The notes: generated by a model not told the origin, from the letters alone. A stretch of DNA of 64,000 bases from Flavobacterium salmonis (GCF_903819435.1 NZ_CAIJDP010000068.1:418828-482827); one strand, 5' to 3'; positions 32,871-43,019 are shown, counted from the first letter of the stretch. Translations and numbers: made by a program.

Positions 32871-34301
32871 TTATGCCAATAAAGCATTCTTCAATCCTTC
32901 TAAGTCAACAGAAACCTGCTCACCTGTAACTAAATTTTTAAGTGCATAAGTATTGGAAGCTATTTCCTGATCGCCTGCAATTACTGCAAAAGGAATCAAA
33001 CGTTTGTCTGCATATTGAAATTGTTTTCCAACTTTTACATTATCAGGATACAATTCTACTTTTATGTTTTCTTGTCGTAATTTCTGGATTGCCTGAGAAG
33101 CGTACAAAGCTTCTTTATCACCATAATTCACAAATAAAGCTTTCGAAGTTGCAGCGACAGTCTCCGGGAATAATTGTAATTTTTCTAAAACCAGATAAAT
33201 TCTATCCAATCCAAAAGAAATTCCAACACCACTCATATTTTTTAAACCAAAAATACCTGTCAAATCGTCGTATCTTCCGCCGCCGCCAATAGAACCTATG
33301 GAAACAGTTTTTGGCGCTGCAACTTCAAAAATAGCTCCTGTATAGTAATTTAGTCCTCGGGCTAAAGTCACATCTAAATCTAAAATTGCAGTTGACAATC
33401 CTAAATCTGCAACATTGTCACATATAAATTTTAACTCCTCAACACCTTTCATTCCCTCTTCAGAAGAAGCCAACAATTCTGAAAGCTGTGCAATTTTGTC
33501 TCCAAAAGTTCCTGAGAAGCTAAAAAGCGGCTGCACTTTTACCAAAGCTTCTTCAGAAATGCCTTTTTCGATCATTTCTTTTTTAACGCCGTCTTCTCCA
33601 ATTTTATCTAATTTATCAAGAGCAACTGTAAAATCAATTAACTTATCAGAAGCACCAATTACCTCAGCAATTCCAGACAATATTTTTCTGTTATTGATTT
33701 TGATGGTCACCCCTTCTAAACCTAAAGATGTAAAAACGGTATCATATAACTGAACCAATTCAACTTCCTGCCATAACGATTTTGAACCTACAACATCTGC
33801 ATCGCATTGGTAAAACTCTCTATAGCGTCCATTTTGAGGATTATCTGCCCTCCAAACCGGCTGGATTTGATATCTTTTAAAAGGAAATACAATATCATTT
33901 TGGTGCTGTACAACATATCTTGCAAATGGAACTGTCAAATCATATCGTAAAGCCTTCTCTGAAATTTTTCCAGTAAATTTATTCAACTCAATTCTTTGTT
34001 TAACATCAATTGTTTCAGCAGAATTAACTTGCAGAGCTTCTATAGATTCCGGTAATTCAATTTTTTCTTTTTTATCATAGAAAAAATTACCTGAATTCAA
34101 TATTTTAAAAATCAAACGATCTCCCTCTTCACCATATTTCCCCATCAGCGTATCTGAATTTTCAAATGAAGGAGTTTCAATTGGCTGAAAACCAAATTTC
34201 TCGAAATTAGCTTTTATAGTCTGTATAATATACTGGCGCTTTGACACCTCTGAAGGTGAAAAATCTCTTGTCCCTTTTGGCACGCTTGGTTTTGAAGCCA
34301 T
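32871..34301 (-). CDS. hisS: Histidyl-tRNA synthetase
   Basis: Class II aminoacyl-tRNA synthetase of 476 residues charging tRNA-His. Motif 1 region starts [11 protein letters not shown]; motif 2 is [16 protein letters not shown] with [13 protein letters not shown]; the His-specific segment [14 protein letters not shown] and motif 3 [12 protein letters not shown] follow; the C-terminal anticodon-binding domain begins near residue 380. Length slightly exceeds the E. coli enzyme because of an insert around residues 75-110, common in this phylum. Confidence 0.96.
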   Translation of the reverse strand: MASKPSVPKGTRDFSPSEVSKRQYIIQTIKANFEKFGFQPIETPSFENSDTLMGKYGEEGDRLIFKILNSGNFFYDKKEKIELPESIEALQVNSAETIDVKQRIELNKFTGKISEKALRYDLTVPFARYVVQHQNDIVFPFKRYQIQPVWRADNPQNGRYREFYQCDADVVGSKSLWQEVELVQLYDTVFTSLGLEGVTIKINNRKILSGIAEVIGASDKLIDFTVALDKLDKIGEDGVKKEMIEKGISEEALVKVQPLFSFSGTFGDKIAQLSELLASSEEGMKGVEELKFICDNVADLGLSTAILDLDVTLARGLNYYTGAIFEVAAPKTVSIGSIGGGGRYDDLTGIFGLKNMSGVGISFGLDRIYLVLEKLQLFPETVAATSKALFVNYGDKEALYASQAIQKLRQENIKVELYPDNVKVGKQFQYADKRLIPFAVIAGDQEIASNTYALKNLVTGEQVSVDLEGLKNALLA

Positions 34302-34490
34302 CTTTTTAGATTATTTAGATTTTTTGGGATTATTAGATTTAGATTTTCATTGCTACTAATTCTAAAAACCTTTTGACATTATTTTTTTTAAAATTTTTTA
34401 ATCGCCTGCAAATATCTTACTTTTAAAATAAATAATACAGCTTCGAAAACAAACTTGTAACAAAAAACGTATTTTCGTGTCAAATTGGTT

Positions 34491-35735
34491 ATGATGCTAA
34501 AATTATTTAAAGAAAATATCCGAATTGCTTTTGGCTCCATCAAAACACAATTGCTGAGAACCATTCTTACTGTCTTAATTATTGCAATCGGAATCACAGC
34601 TTTAGTCGGAATCCTTACAGTTGTAACAGCACTCGAGAATACCGTTTCGACCAATTTTGCTTCCATGGGTGCGAATACTTTTAACATTAACCAATATGCA
34701 AACACCGTTAAAAACCGCGGTGGAAACGAGCGCGAAATCATAAATCCAATCATTTCCTATCCGGAGGCCGTTGCTTTCAAAAATAAATACAAATACCCTT
34801 TTACGGAAACTTCTCTTTCTTTTACGGCAACTTCAACCGCTGAAGTTAAATATTTGGATCAAAAAACAGATCCTGAAATTAAAATTTTGGGGGTCGACGA
34901 GCATTTTATTTCTAATTCAGGTTTAGAAATTAACCTGGGGCGTTCTTTTAATCAATTTGATATTGATAACAATACGTATTCGTGCGTAGTAGGTTCTGAT
35001 TTTGAAAAAGGGCTATTAAAAGACATTAATCCAATTGACAAAATAATCTCTATTCGCGGAGCTCGTTTTAAAGTTATCGGAGTCTTAAAAGAAAAAGGAT
35101 CAACATTTGGAAACAGCCAGGATTTACGCGTTCTGATTCCAATTCAGGTAGCGCGTTCTTTGTTTACCGCACCAAACATCAATTATACCATGAGTATAAT
35201 GGTTTCTAAAAAAGAACTTTTAGATCAGGCCATTGATAATGCGACAAGCATCATGCGAAGAGTTCGTAAACTAAGTCCTGTTCGCGACAATAATTTCGGT
35301 ATTGGCCGAAGTGACGATTTAATCAACAGAATCTTAGGAATTACACAATATTTAGATTGGGCTTCTGCTATTATTAGTATAATTACAATATTAGGATCAT
35401 CGATCGCTTTAATGAATATTATGATAGTTTCCGTTACAGAACGTACCCGGGAAATCGGTGTCCGAAAAGCATTGGGAGCAACAAGAGCAACCGTTGCCTT
35501 TCAATTTTTTATTGAAACCTTATTAATTGGACAAATTGGCGGATTAGTTGGAATCATATTAGGAATGTTAATAGGATTTGGTATTGCAACTGCCATGAGT
35601 TTTGCTTTTGTAGTTCCGTGGTTTGCTATCATCATCGCTTTTGGAACCAGCTTTATGGTGGCCATTGTTTCCGGATTGTACCCTGCAATTAAAGCATCAC
35701 AACTTGACCCTATAGAAGCTTTGCGTTACGAGTAG
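34491..35735 (+). CDS. MacB-like ABC transporter permease (FtsX family)
   Basis: A 414-residue permease with the MacB_PCD/FtsX architecture: one N-terminal transmembrane helix (about 20-42), a large periplasmic domain (about 45-275) and three C-terminal helices (about 290-400) with the motif TRTREIGVRKALGATR just before them. The ATG at 34491 (or 34494) is a better start than the TTG at 34485. It is divergent from hisS. No ATPase gene is adjacent, so the partner is elsewhere; the substrate is unknown. Confidence 0.9.
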   Translation: MMLKLFKENIRIAFGSIKTQLLRTILTVLIIAIGITALVGILTVVTALENTVSTNFASMGANTFNINQYANTVKNRGGNEREIINPIISYPEAVAFKNKYKYPFTETSLSFTATSTAEVKYLDQKTDPEIKILGVDEHFISNSGLEINLGRSFNQFDIDNNTYSCVVGSDFEKGLLKDINPIDKIISIRGARFKVIGVLKEKGSTFGNSQDLRVLIPIQVARSLFTAPNINYTMSIMVSKKELLDQAIDNATSIMRRVRKLSPVRDNNFGIGRSDDLINRILGITQYLDWASAIISIITILGSSIALMNIMIVSVTERTREIGVRKALGATRATVAFQFFIETLLIGQIGGLVGIILGMLIGFGIATAMSFAFVVPWFAIIIAFGTSFMVAIVSGLYPAIKASQLDPIEALRYE

Positions 35736-35773
35736 TTTTATTAGAAGCAAAATTCACTTGTCTCAAAAGACCA

Positions 35774-35848
35774 ATTGTCCCGCTATCCGTTTCAAACTTT
35801 TGCGCCGAACCCCGGCACAAAAGGTTTTCTCTTCTATCGGGGCTAGAT
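35774..35848. repeat. Dispersed palindromic repeat, copy B
   Basis: CCCGCTATCCG opening, then CTTTTGCGCC pairing with the GGCACAAAAGG arm, and a closing ATCGGGGCTAG. It is related to copies A, C and D and lies between convergent genes. Confidence 0.6.
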
Positions 35849-35860
35849 TAGAAGTTTATG

Positions 35861-36724
35861 TTATAAATCACCTTTTATTCCCTTCATCATCCTGTCATTA
35901 TCATAAATATCTTTTCGAAGTTCAATATTCTTAAAATCCATTTTCTCTAATAATTCAGTCATTTCCTTTCCTAAATACTGATTGATTTCAAAGTACAACT
36001 GCCCTTTTTCTAAAAGACTTTTATGAGCCAGTCCTGCAATTTTTCTATAAAAAACCAAGGCATCATTATCATCTACAAAAAGAGCCAAATGGGGTTCGTG
36101 ATCCAGGACATTTTTTTTGATTTCCGGTTTTTCTAAATTACGAACATAAGGTGGATTCGAAACAACAATATCATAATCATATTTTAAAATATCTAATTCT
36201 AAAATATTTTTAAACATAAAAGTTACTTTGACATTATTGCTTCTGGCATTTTTTTTTGCAGTTTCTATTGCCCTTTTCGAAACATCGATAGCATAAACAT
36301 CAGCATTAGGAAGATTTTTGGCAAGCGAAACCGCAATACAGCCACTTCCTGTTCCTATATCCAGAATTTTCAGTTTTTTGGTTTTATCAGTAATCTTATT
36401 TTCATTAATAATCCATTCTACTAATTCTTCAGTTTCAGGCCTCGGAATCAAAACGTTTTCATTTACTTCAAAATCTAAACCGTAAAAACTCGTTTTTCCA
36501 AGTAAATACTGAATCGGAACTTCTTTTTTTAATCGATTTAAAAAAGTACTCCAAACAACCAAATCAGCATCTGTAAAAGTTAGTTCATGATTCAGCGCCA
36601 AATCAATTTGTCTCAGCTTATGTTTATTTTCTAATATCAAATAAAAAAAACTCTCTGCTTCATATGCGTCATATAAAGAAGAAAGTTCCTTAATAAATTG
36701 AGTTCTGTATTGTTTGATTTTCAT
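35861..36724 (-). CDS. prmC: Release factor glutamine methyltransferase PrmC
   Basis: Methylates the Gln of the GGQ motif in class I release factors. An N-terminal helical domain (about 1-85) precedes a Rossmann methyltransferase domain with SAM motif ILDIGTGSGCIAVSLA at about 122-137 and the substrate-binding catalytic NPPY motif near residue 190. The 287-residue length is normal. It is located between the MacB-like gene (convergent) and a GNAT gene on the same strand. Confidence 0.94.
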   Translation of the reverse strand: MKIKQYRTQFIKELSSLYDAYEAESFFYLILENKHKLRQIDLALNHELTFTDADLVVWSTFLNRLKKEVPIQYLLGKTSFYGLDFEVNENVLIPRPETEELVEWIINENKITDKTKKLKILDIGTGSGCIAVSLAKNLPNADVYAIDVSKRAIETAKKNARSNNVKVTFMFKNILELDILKYDYDIVVSNPPYVRNLEKPEIKKNVLDHEPHLALFVDDNDALVFYRKIAGLAHKSLLEKGQLYFEINQYLGKEMTELLEKMDFKNIELRKDIYDNDRMMKGIKGDL

Positions 36725-36809
36725 TTAAGGGCTTTTCAGTATTTTTAGACTAAATGCAATTACATTTTACAGATAAGTATCGTAAAGTAAATTTTGTTAC
36801 AATGTTATT

Positions 36810-37295
36810 TTACAATTCTTTCAACATCCAGACTGGACAGGAGTTATGTCCGGTACATCCCAATGGAGCATCTAAATACTCAAATCCTGATTTTTTATAT
36901 AACTTTTGAGCGGCATGCATAAATGGCATTGTTTCTATGTAACATTTTTCAAAACCAAAGCTTTTAGCTTCTTCCAAACATTTTTTCATCATTTCACTTC
37001 CTATTCCTAATCCGCGGGTTTTAGGCAAAAAATACATCTTTTGTAGTTCACAAATCTTTGGATCACCGTTTTCTAAAGGTGCAATTCCACAACATCCAAC
37101 AATTTCGCCCTCATTTTCAACTACAAAATAAACCGATTGCGATTTATTATACTCTTCAAACATGAAATCTAAATACGAATCTTCATAAGCTGTTCCTGTT
37201 TTTGGAATTTTCATTTCATCAAAAACTGATCTTATTAATTGAGCAACTGCCTGATTGTCTTCTTTTTTAATTTTTCTGATAAACCAATTTTCCAT
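36810..37295 (-). CDS. GNAT-family N-acetyltransferase
   Basis: A 161-residue acetyltransferase. The acetyl-CoA-binding motif A appears as LGIGSEMMKKCLEEAKSFG at about residues 95-113, preceded by the beta strands of the GNAT core (VYFVVENEGEIVGCCGIAPL). The substrate cannot be deduced. It lies 85 nt upstream of prmC and is divergent from ribD, with a narrow 108-nt gap. Confidence 0.88.
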   Translation of the reverse strand: MENWFIRKIKKEDNQAVAQLIRSVFDEMKIPKTGTAYEDSYLDFMFEEYNKSQSVYFVVENEGEIVGCCGIAPLENGDPKICELQKMYFLPKTRGLGIGSEMMKKCLEEAKSFGFEKCYIETMPFMHAAQKLYKKSGFEYLDAPLGCTGHNSCPVWMLKEL

Positions 37296-37391
37296 TTTAC
37301 ATTACAGTCTGATACATTACAAAAATAGAAATACTTTTTTGATAGTTTCATAACTATCCCAATAACTCTGGGGACAAAACTCAAAAATAAT

Positions 37392-37399
37392 TACTTTTG
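37392..37399 (+). promoter_or_regulatory. -7 box TACTTTTG immediately before ribD
   Basis: Perfect TANNTTTG that ends only 4 nt before the GTG start at 37404. If used, transcription would begin at or near the start codon, giving a leaderless mRNA. Confidence 0.55.
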
Positions 37400-37403
37400 T
37401 ATC

Positions 37404-38453
37404 GTGAACATACATGAGAAATACATAAAACGATGCATAGAACTGGCCAAAAATGGCTTTGGAACCACCTACCCAAATCCAATGGTAGGAAGTGTAATCG
37501 TTTATGAGGATAAAATTATCGGCGAAGGCTGGCACAAAAAAGCCGGAGAACCACATGCCGAAGTAAATGCGATTCGATCTGTAAAAGACAAATCGCTTCT
37601 TAAAAATGCTACTATCTATGTAAGTTTAGAACCCTGCAGCCATTTTGGCAAAACACCTCCGTGTTGCGATTTGATTATTGAACATAAAATTCCGACTGTA
37701 GTAGTAGGAACCGTTGATCCCAATGAAAAAGTAGCTGGAAGAGGAATAAAAAAAATAATCGAATCAGGTGCCAGCGTTATAGTAGGCATTTTAGAAAGCG
37801 AATGCTACGAGCTCAATAAACGTTTTTTTACTTTTCACAATAAAAAAAGACCTTATATTATATTAAAATGGGCAGAAAGTCAAGACGGTTTTCTGTCACC
37901 TGAAAAACAAATTAATCAGGAACGTAAACCCGTTTGGATTACCAATCAGTATTCACGACAACTGGTTCATAAATGGCGTAGCGAAGAACAAGCAATTTTT
38001 ACAGGAACACAGACCGTAATTGATGACAATCCTAAATTAAATGTTCGTGACTGGAGTGGCAATAACCCTACAAGAGTGATTTTGGATCAAAATAGCCGTA
38101 TTTCAAAAAGTAGTTTTATTTTTGATGACAGCGTTAAAACTATCATATTTACAAAATCTGAAATTAGCTTATCAGCAGAAAACACTACCTTTGAAGTAAT
38201 TAATTTTAATCAAAATATAATTCCGCAAATTTTGGCGGTTTTGTATCAAAATCAAATACAGTCTATTATTATTGAAGGTGGTTTACAAACTTTGCAATCT
38301 TTTATAGATGAAAATATTTGGGACGAAGCACGAATTTTTACTGGACAAAATTCTCTTAAAAAAGGAACAAAAGCCCCTTTTTTACCAAGAAAAAATGCAT
38401 TGAGAACTTACATCCAAAAAGACGAATTAATATACCTTAGAAATCATGATTGA
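37404..38453 (+). CDS. ribD: Bifunctional riboflavin biosynthesis deaminase/reductase RibD
   Basis: Two steps of riboflavin synthesis from the GTP cyclohydrolase II product: deamination then reduction of the ribosyl side chain. The N-terminal cytidine-deaminase fold has zinc ligands in PHAEVNAI and EPCSHFGKTPPCC; the C-terminal reductase domain (about 150-349) includes DGFLSPEKQIN and VILDQNSR. The start is GTG at 37404, with MNIHEKYIKR matching the usual RibD N-terminus. The following gene overlaps by 8 nt. Confidence 0.95.
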   Translation: MNIHEKYIKRCIELAKNGFGTTYPNPMVGSVIVYEDKIIGEGWHKKAGEPHAEVNAIRSVKDKSLLKNATIYVSLEPCSHFGKTPPCCDLIIEHKIPTVVVGTVDPNEKVAGRGIKKIIESGASVIVGILESECYELNKRFFTFHNKKRPYIILKWAESQDGFLSPEKQINQERKPVWITNQYSRQLVHKWRSEEQAIFTGTQTVIDDNPKLNVRDWSGNNPTRVILDQNSRISKSSFIFDDSVKTIIFTKSEISLSAENTTFEVINFNQNIIPQILAVLYQNQIQSIIIEGGLQTLQSFIDENIWDEARIFTGQNSLKKGTKAPFLPRKNALRTYIQKDELIYLRNHD

Positions 38454-39048
38454 TACTATAATTTTTGACTTTGGAGATATTTTCATCAATCTGGATAAAC
38501 AAGCCACTATTTCCGGATTAGAGAAACTGGGCATGAGAGAATGGAATTCGGAATTTGACCGTTTGAATCTTTTGTTTGAAACAGGGGATATTTCTCATGA
38601 TGAATTTATAGCAGGTTTTCAAAAAGAATTACCAAATGCTTCAACAGAAGAAATATTAGAAGCCTGGAATGCTGTTTTAGCAGATTTTCCTTTATACAGA
38701 TTAGAATTCCTGCAAATGCTTTCTAAAAAATACCGATTGTTTTTATTGAGTAATACTGATTCTATTCATATTGAAACTTTCGAAAATAAAAGCGGAATTT
38801 CGTTTTACAGCGATTTTTATCAATGTTTTGAAAAAGTTTACTTTTCATTTGAAATCGGAATGCGAAAACCAAACGCCAATGCTTTTCAATATTTAATCAA
38901 CAAACACGAACTGTCACCCAAACGTACTTTGTTTGTAGATGATAAAAAAGAAAATACTGATTCTGCTGCCTCTTTAGGTTTTAATGTTTGGAACTTGCAG
39001 GTTGGTCAGGAAGATGTTGTTGATTTATTTGAGAAAAAAATACTTTAG
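38446..39048 (+). CDS. HAD-IA phosphatase (YihX-like)
   Basis: A 200-residue HAD hydrolase. Motif I reads IFDFGDIFINLD (nucleophile Asp at about 8; the second Asp position is Gly as in YihX-type enzymes), motif II SNTD near 106, motif III Lys in GMRKPN near 144 and motif IV FVDDKKEN near 166. The small helical cap fits subfamily IA. It overlaps ribD by 8 nt and is thus translationally coupled. It could be the phosphatase acting after RibD in riboflavin synthesis, by context only. Confidence 0.85.
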   Translation: MIDTIIFDFGDIFINLDKQATISGLEKLGMREWNSEFDRLNLLFETGDISHDEFIAGFQKELPNASTEEILEAWNAVLADFPLYRLEFLQMLSKKYRLFLLSNTDSIHIETFENKSGISFYSDFYQCFEKVYFSFEIGMRKPNANAFQYLINKHELSPKRTLFVDDKKENTDSAASLGFNVWNLQVGQEDVVDLFEKKIL

Positions 39049-39057
39049 AATTTAACT

Positions 39058-39690
39058 TTGGAATATAACGATACGTACCAGACCATCGCTTTTGAATCTG
39101 AAGAAGTCTTATTTAAGGAAAAAGGAAGTAAGTTCTTTGGCTATGCTTTTCCGATAGAAACTGAAGATGAAGTAAAACCGATTATTGAAAACTTAAAAAA
39201 ACAACACCCTCATGCTGTCCATTATTGTTATGCCTATCAATTAGGCATAGCTCCAAAAATATCTTATCGTGCAAATGATGACGGAGAACCAAGCAATACA
39301 GCAGGAGCTCCAATTTATGGTCAGATACAATCTTTTGGACTGACCAACGTTCTTGTGGTAGTGGTTCGAATTTTTGGTGGAATAAAATTGGGCGTTGGCG
39401 GATTAATAGCTGCTTATAAAACTACCGCACAAATGACACTTGAAGTTTGTGAAATTGCCGAAAAAACGATTGACGTACATTTTTTAATCTCTTTTGATTA
39501 TAAAAACATGAATAAAGTCATGCGGGTAATTAAGGAAAAAAAGCTGGAAATAACTTCTCAGGAAATGGAAATTGACGAAGATTCCGACTTACCAATTGGA
39601 AAAATAATGACAAAAACCAGAAAAAAAAATGCTGAATCTATATTCAGCACTTTTGATTTAATGTTTGAAATCGATATAAAAATTATGTAA
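39058..39690 (+). CDS. YigZ/IMPACT-family protein
   Basis: A 210-residue protein with the N-terminal UPF0029/IMPACT domain (FKEKGSKFFGYAFPI, HCYAY, then NDDGEPSNTAGAPIYGQI and GIKLGVGGL) and a C-terminal ferredoxin-like DUF1949 segment (SFDYKNMNKVMRVIKE). IMPACT proteins are thought to bind nucleic acids or translation factors; bacterial function is uncertain. The start is TTG at 39058 within 10 nt of the preceding gene. Confidence 0.9.
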   Translation: MEYNDTYQTIAFESEEVLFKEKGSKFFGYAFPIETEDEVKPIIENLKKQHPHAVHYCYAYQLGIAPKISYRANDDGEPSNTAGAPIYGQIQSFGLTNVLVVVVRIFGGIKLGVGGLIAAYKTTAQMTLEVCEIAEKTIDVHFLISFDYKNMNKVMRVIKEKKLEITSQEMEIDEDSDLPIGKIMTKTRKKNAESIFSTFDLMFEIDIKIM

Positions 39691-39721
39691 ATCGATATAA
39701 AAAAGCATAGCATTTTAACAA

Positions 39722-40126
39722 TTATTCAAGTGTTTTAAATAATTCTAAAATATAATCCGGAGGAGGTGTTGGCCGACCCGTTTTTAGCGAAATAAATACC
39801 AAAATAAACACCGCCGTTGTTAATAACTCATTTGCTTCATTGTAGATTTCGCAGTCAAATTCAATCTTGACTGAAGACTGACTTTTAAAAGTAGTATGAA
39901 TTGTTAAAAGCTCATCATAACGCGCCGATTTTTTATAATTTATCTGCATCGAAACAATTGGCAATCCTATTCCGCTTTCTTCCATGCTTTTATACGAAAT
40001 CCCTTTATTTCTAAGCCATTCCACGCGACCTATCTCAAAATACGGGATATAATTCCCGTGATAAACAACCCCCATTTGATCAGTTTCAGAGTAGCGAACG
40101 CGCACTTGCGTTTGATGATTTTTCAT
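39722..40126 (-). CDS. Hotdog-fold acyl-CoA thioesterase (YbgC-like)
   Basis: A 134-residue thioesterase of the 4-hydroxybenzoyl-CoA thioesterase/YbgC group. The motif VRYSETDQMGVVYHGNYIPY (about 9-28) contains the catalytic Asp and conserved His; the second half carries the helix-strand core. It hydrolyses acyl-CoA of uncertain chain length. It is divergent from dnaA, with 185 nt between. Confidence 0.9.
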   Translation of the reverse strand: MKNHQTQVRVRYSETDQMGVVYHGNYIPYFEIGRVEWLRNKGISYKSMEESGIGLPIVSMQINYKKSARYDELLTIHTTFKSQSSVKIEFDCEIYNEANELLTTAVFILVFISLKTGRPTPPPDYILELFKTLE

Positions 40127-40311
40127 TATTTCTATATTAAAAAAATTAAGTTCTTAAAGTATGCTTACAACATTATTTTATAAAATTAGAGTTCAAAATA
40201 TTTTTTTTTACAGAATTTTGTTCACATATTTGTTATCCCGAAATAAGGAATAAAATTACCTCCTTTTATTAGGAGAATCTTTATCAATAATAAAAAAATT
40301 TATCTGAATTT

Positions 40312-41739
40312 ATGACTAAAACTGCTCAATCGGTATGGGAAAACTGTTTGTCCTTTATAAAAGACAATATTCAAGATCAAGCATACAAAACTTGGTTTGA
40401 ACCAATCAAATCAGTTGAGCTAACCGACAACGCGTTATACATTCAGGTTCCAAGTAAATTTTTCTACGAATGGCTCGAAGAACATTACGTAAAATTATTG
40501 AAAGTTGCGCTTACCAAAGAACTGGGAAAAAACGCAAAGTTACTCTATAAAATTAAAATGGAGAACACTTATGGAAACAAACAACCTTTTACCGAACAGT
40601 TGCCAAGTTCCAATAGAGTGCCAATGAAACCGCAAGAGGTTGATGCTCCGTTTAAAAACTTAAATCCAGAACTTAAAAATCCGTTTGTAATTCCCGGAAT
40701 TAGAAATTTAAAAATTGAATCCCAGTTAAATGCCAACTATAGTTTTGACAATTTTCTGGAAGGAGATTCAAACCGTCTGGCACGTTCTGCGGGTATGGCT
40801 GTTGCCAACAAACCTGGAGGGACTTCATTTAATCCTTTATTGATTTTTGGTGGAGTTGGTTTAGGAAAAACACACTTAGCACATGCTATTGGTGTTGAAG
40901 TAAAAGATAAATATCCGGAAAAAACGGTTTTATATATTTCTGCCGAGATTTTCACACAACAATATATTGATTCGGTAAAAAAGAATAATCGTAATGATTT
41001 TATTCACTTTTACCAGTTAATAGACGTTTTGATTATTGATGATGTACAGTTCTTATCCGGAAAATCAGGAACTCAGGATGTATTTTTCCATATTTTCAAT
41101 TATTTGCACCAAAACGGAAAACAGGTAATTTTAACTTCTGACAAAGCTCCTGTTGATATGCAGGATATTGAACAGCGTTTGTTATCCCGCTTTAAATGGG
41201 GATTATCTGCTGAATTGCATCAGCCGGATTATGAAACCCGGATTTCAATCTTAAAAAATATTCTTTACCGTGATGGTGTTGAAATGCCGGAAGACATTAT
41301 TGAATATGTTGCCCGCAATATCAAAACAAATGTTAGAGAACTTGAAGGAGCTATTATTTCCTTAATCGCTCAATCTTCTTTCAATAAAAAAGAAGTAACA
41401 ATTGAGTTAGCTAAAAGTGTTGTAGAGAAATTTGTTAAAAATGTAAAGAGAGAAATCTCTATTGATTATATTCAAAAAATTGTGTCTGATTATTTTCAGT
41501 TAGACATTGAAACTCTTCAATCAAAAACAAGAAAAAGACATGTGGTACAGGCGAGACAATTGGCTATGTTTTTTGCAAAGAAATTCACAAAAGCATCTTT
41601 AGCAAACATTGGCTCTCAAATTGGAGATCGCGATCATGCTACTGTATTACATGCTTGTAAAACAGTTGACAATTTAGTTTCTACAGACAAACAATTCAAA
41701 AAATTTGTCGAAGACATCAACAAAAAACTAACGCTATAA
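40312..41739 (+). CDS. dnaA: Chromosomal replication initiator protein DnaA
   Basis: AAA+ initiator binding DnaA boxes at the origin. Domain I (about 1-85), a short linker with no long domain II, AAA+ domain III (Walker A GGVGLGKTH at about 182, Walker B LIIDDVQFL), and domain IV DNA binding (about 380-475) with signature GDRDHATVLHACKTV. The 475-residue length is typical. The 185-nt upstream gap shows no obvious DnaA-box cluster, so I do not call an origin here. lmwPTP follows 9 nt after. Confidence 0.97.
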   Translation: MTKTAQSVWENCLSFIKDNIQDQAYKTWFEPIKSVELTDNALYIQVPSKFFYEWLEEHYVKLLKVALTKELGKNAKLLYKIKMENTYGNKQPFTEQLPSSNRVPMKPQEVDAPFKNLNPELKNPFVIPGIRNLKIESQLNANYSFDNFLEGDSNRLARSAGMAVANKPGGTSFNPLLIFGGVGLGKTHLAHAIGVEVKDKYPEKTVLYISAEIFTQQYIDSVKKNNRNDFIHFYQLIDVLIIDDVQFLSGKSGTQDVFFHIFNYLHQNGKQVILTSDKAPVDMQDIEQRLLSRFKWGLSAELHQPDYETRISILKNILYRDGVEMPEDIIEYVARNIKTNVRELEGAIISLIAQSSFNKKEVTIELAKSVVEKFVKNVKREISIDYIQKIVSDYFQLDIETLQSKTRKRHVVQARQLAMFFAKKFTKASLANIGSQIGDRDHATVLHACKTVDNLVSTDKQFKKFVEDINKKLTL

Positions 41740-41748
41740 AAGCGCATC

Positions 41749-42216
41749 ATGCCAGTAAAAATCTTAATGGTTTGTTTGGGAAATATCTGCAGATCACCTT
41801 TAGCTGAAGGTATTTTAGCTTCCAAATTACCAAAAGAAAATTTTATAGTCGACTCTGCCGGTACCGGTTCATGGCATGTAGGCCACGCACCTGACAAACG
41901 TTCTATTGCCGTTGCCCAAAAAAATGGTTTATGTATTGACCAGCAAAAAGGAAGACAATTCAAGACTTCTGATTTTGATGAATTTGATTATATCTATGCC
42001 ATGGATAATTCGAATTTTCGTGACATCATTCATCTTGCCAAAACTCCTGAACACAAAAGCAAAGTCAATCTGATTCTAAATGAATTATTTCAGGATGAAA
42101 ATGTTGACGTTCCAGACCCTTATTACGGAGCCGTTAACGGATTTGACAATGTCTATCAAATGCTGGATGAGGCAGCCGAAATAATTGCAAAAAAACTTAT
42201 CGAAAAACATTCTTAA
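41749..42216 (+). CDS. Low-molecular-weight protein tyrosine phosphatase
   Basis: A 155-residue LMW-PTP. The P-loop CLGNICRSP (Cys9 to Arg15) is the catalytic loop, and the general acid Asp lies in DPYYG (about 120). It dephosphorylates protein tyrosines or related phosphoesters; the physiological target is unknown. It begins 9 nt after dnaA, so it may share its transcript. Confidence 0.93.
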   Translation: MPVKILMVCLGNICRSPLAEGILASKLPKENFIVDSAGTGSWHVGHAPDKRSIAVAQKNGLCIDQQKGRQFKTSDFDEFDYIYAMDNSNFRDIIHLAKTPEHKSKVNLILNELFQDENVDVPDPYYGAVNGFDNVYQMLDEAAEIIAKKLIEKHS

Positions 42217-42284
42217 TTTACTTTTTCAATTATTGATATTTAATAGTTGAAAAAGTATTTCATTTTATAATCTATATTAAAGAT

Positions 42285-42998
42285 ATGAAACTTCCAGGAA
42301 AATTATATTTAATCCCAACTACTATGGGCGAAAGTGACCCAATGGATGTTTTACCGCAAACTGTAAAAAGAAGTATTGAACTTATAGATTATTATATTGT
42401 TGAGAACGAAAAAACTGCACGAAAATCCATAAAAGCAGTTTTACCGGAGAAAAAACAATCCGAATTAGTTCTTTTTACTTTAAACAAACGTACAGAACCA
42501 AGCGAACATTTAGACTTCATAAAACCTTTATTAGAAGGAAAAAACATGGGTTTAATGAGCGAAGCCGGATGTCCCGGAGTTGCTGATCCAGGAGCTGTTA
42601 TTGTAAAACTGGCACATGAAAAAGGGATTCAGGTTGTTCCTTTGGTTGGACCTTCTTCTATCCTATTAGCTATGATGGCTTCTGGAATGAATGGACAAAG
42701 TTTTACTTTCAATGGCTATTTACCAATTGACAAAGACGAGAAAAAATCGGCATTGAGACATTTTGAGAAATTGTCCCACGATAAAAATCAATCGCAAATT
42801 TTTATTGAAACACCTTATAGAAACAATAAATTAATTGAAGATCTTTTGCAGATTTTAAATCCTTCAACACATCTTTGTATTGCTACAGATATTACGCTGC
42901 CAACAGAATTTATTAAAACAATGAAAATTGCTGACTGGAAAAAATTAAAAGTGGATTTACATAATCGACCAACGATTTTTATTATTCATAAAATGTAA
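42285..42998 (+). CDS. Tetrapyrrole-methylase-fold SAM methyltransferase (RsmI-like)
   Basis: A 237-residue methyltransferase with the tetrapyrrole methylase (TP) fold: LYLIPTTMGE at the N-terminus, GCPGVADPGA at about 97-106 and VPLVGPSSILLAMMASG at about 116-132, which are characteristic of the RsmI/YraL family of 16S rRNA C1402 2'-O-methyltransferases. It is shorter than RsmI by about 45 residues at the C-terminus and diverges in the N-terminal glycine loop. Flavobacteria tend to have both this and a full RsmI, so the target is uncertain. Confidence 0.82.
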   Translation: MKLPGKLYLIPTTMGESDPMDVLPQTVKRSIELIDYYIVENEKTARKSIKAVLPEKKQSELVLFTLNKRTEPSEHLDFIKPLLEGKNMGLMSEAGCPGVADPGAVIVKLAHEKGIQVVPLVGPSSILLAMMASGMNGQSFTFNGYLPIDKDEKKSALRHFEKLSHDKNQSQIFIETPYRNNKLIEDLLQILNPSTHLCIATDITLPTEFIKTMKIADWKKLKVDLHNRPTIFIIHKM

Positions 42999-43019
42999 GC
43001 TAACTTTAAAATCATCATA

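Noticed and set aside
40127..40311. Possible replication origin upstream of dnaA
   Set aside because: Origins often lie beside dnaA, but I found no cluster of TTATCCACA-type boxes or an AT-rich unwinding element that stands out from the background, only single near-matches such as TTGTTCACA.
42220..42259. Hairpin between the phosphatase and methylase genes as a terminator
   Set aside because: ACTTTTTCAA and TTGAAAAAGT pair, but there is no T run after the stem in the relevant position and the loop is long; it may be structural only.
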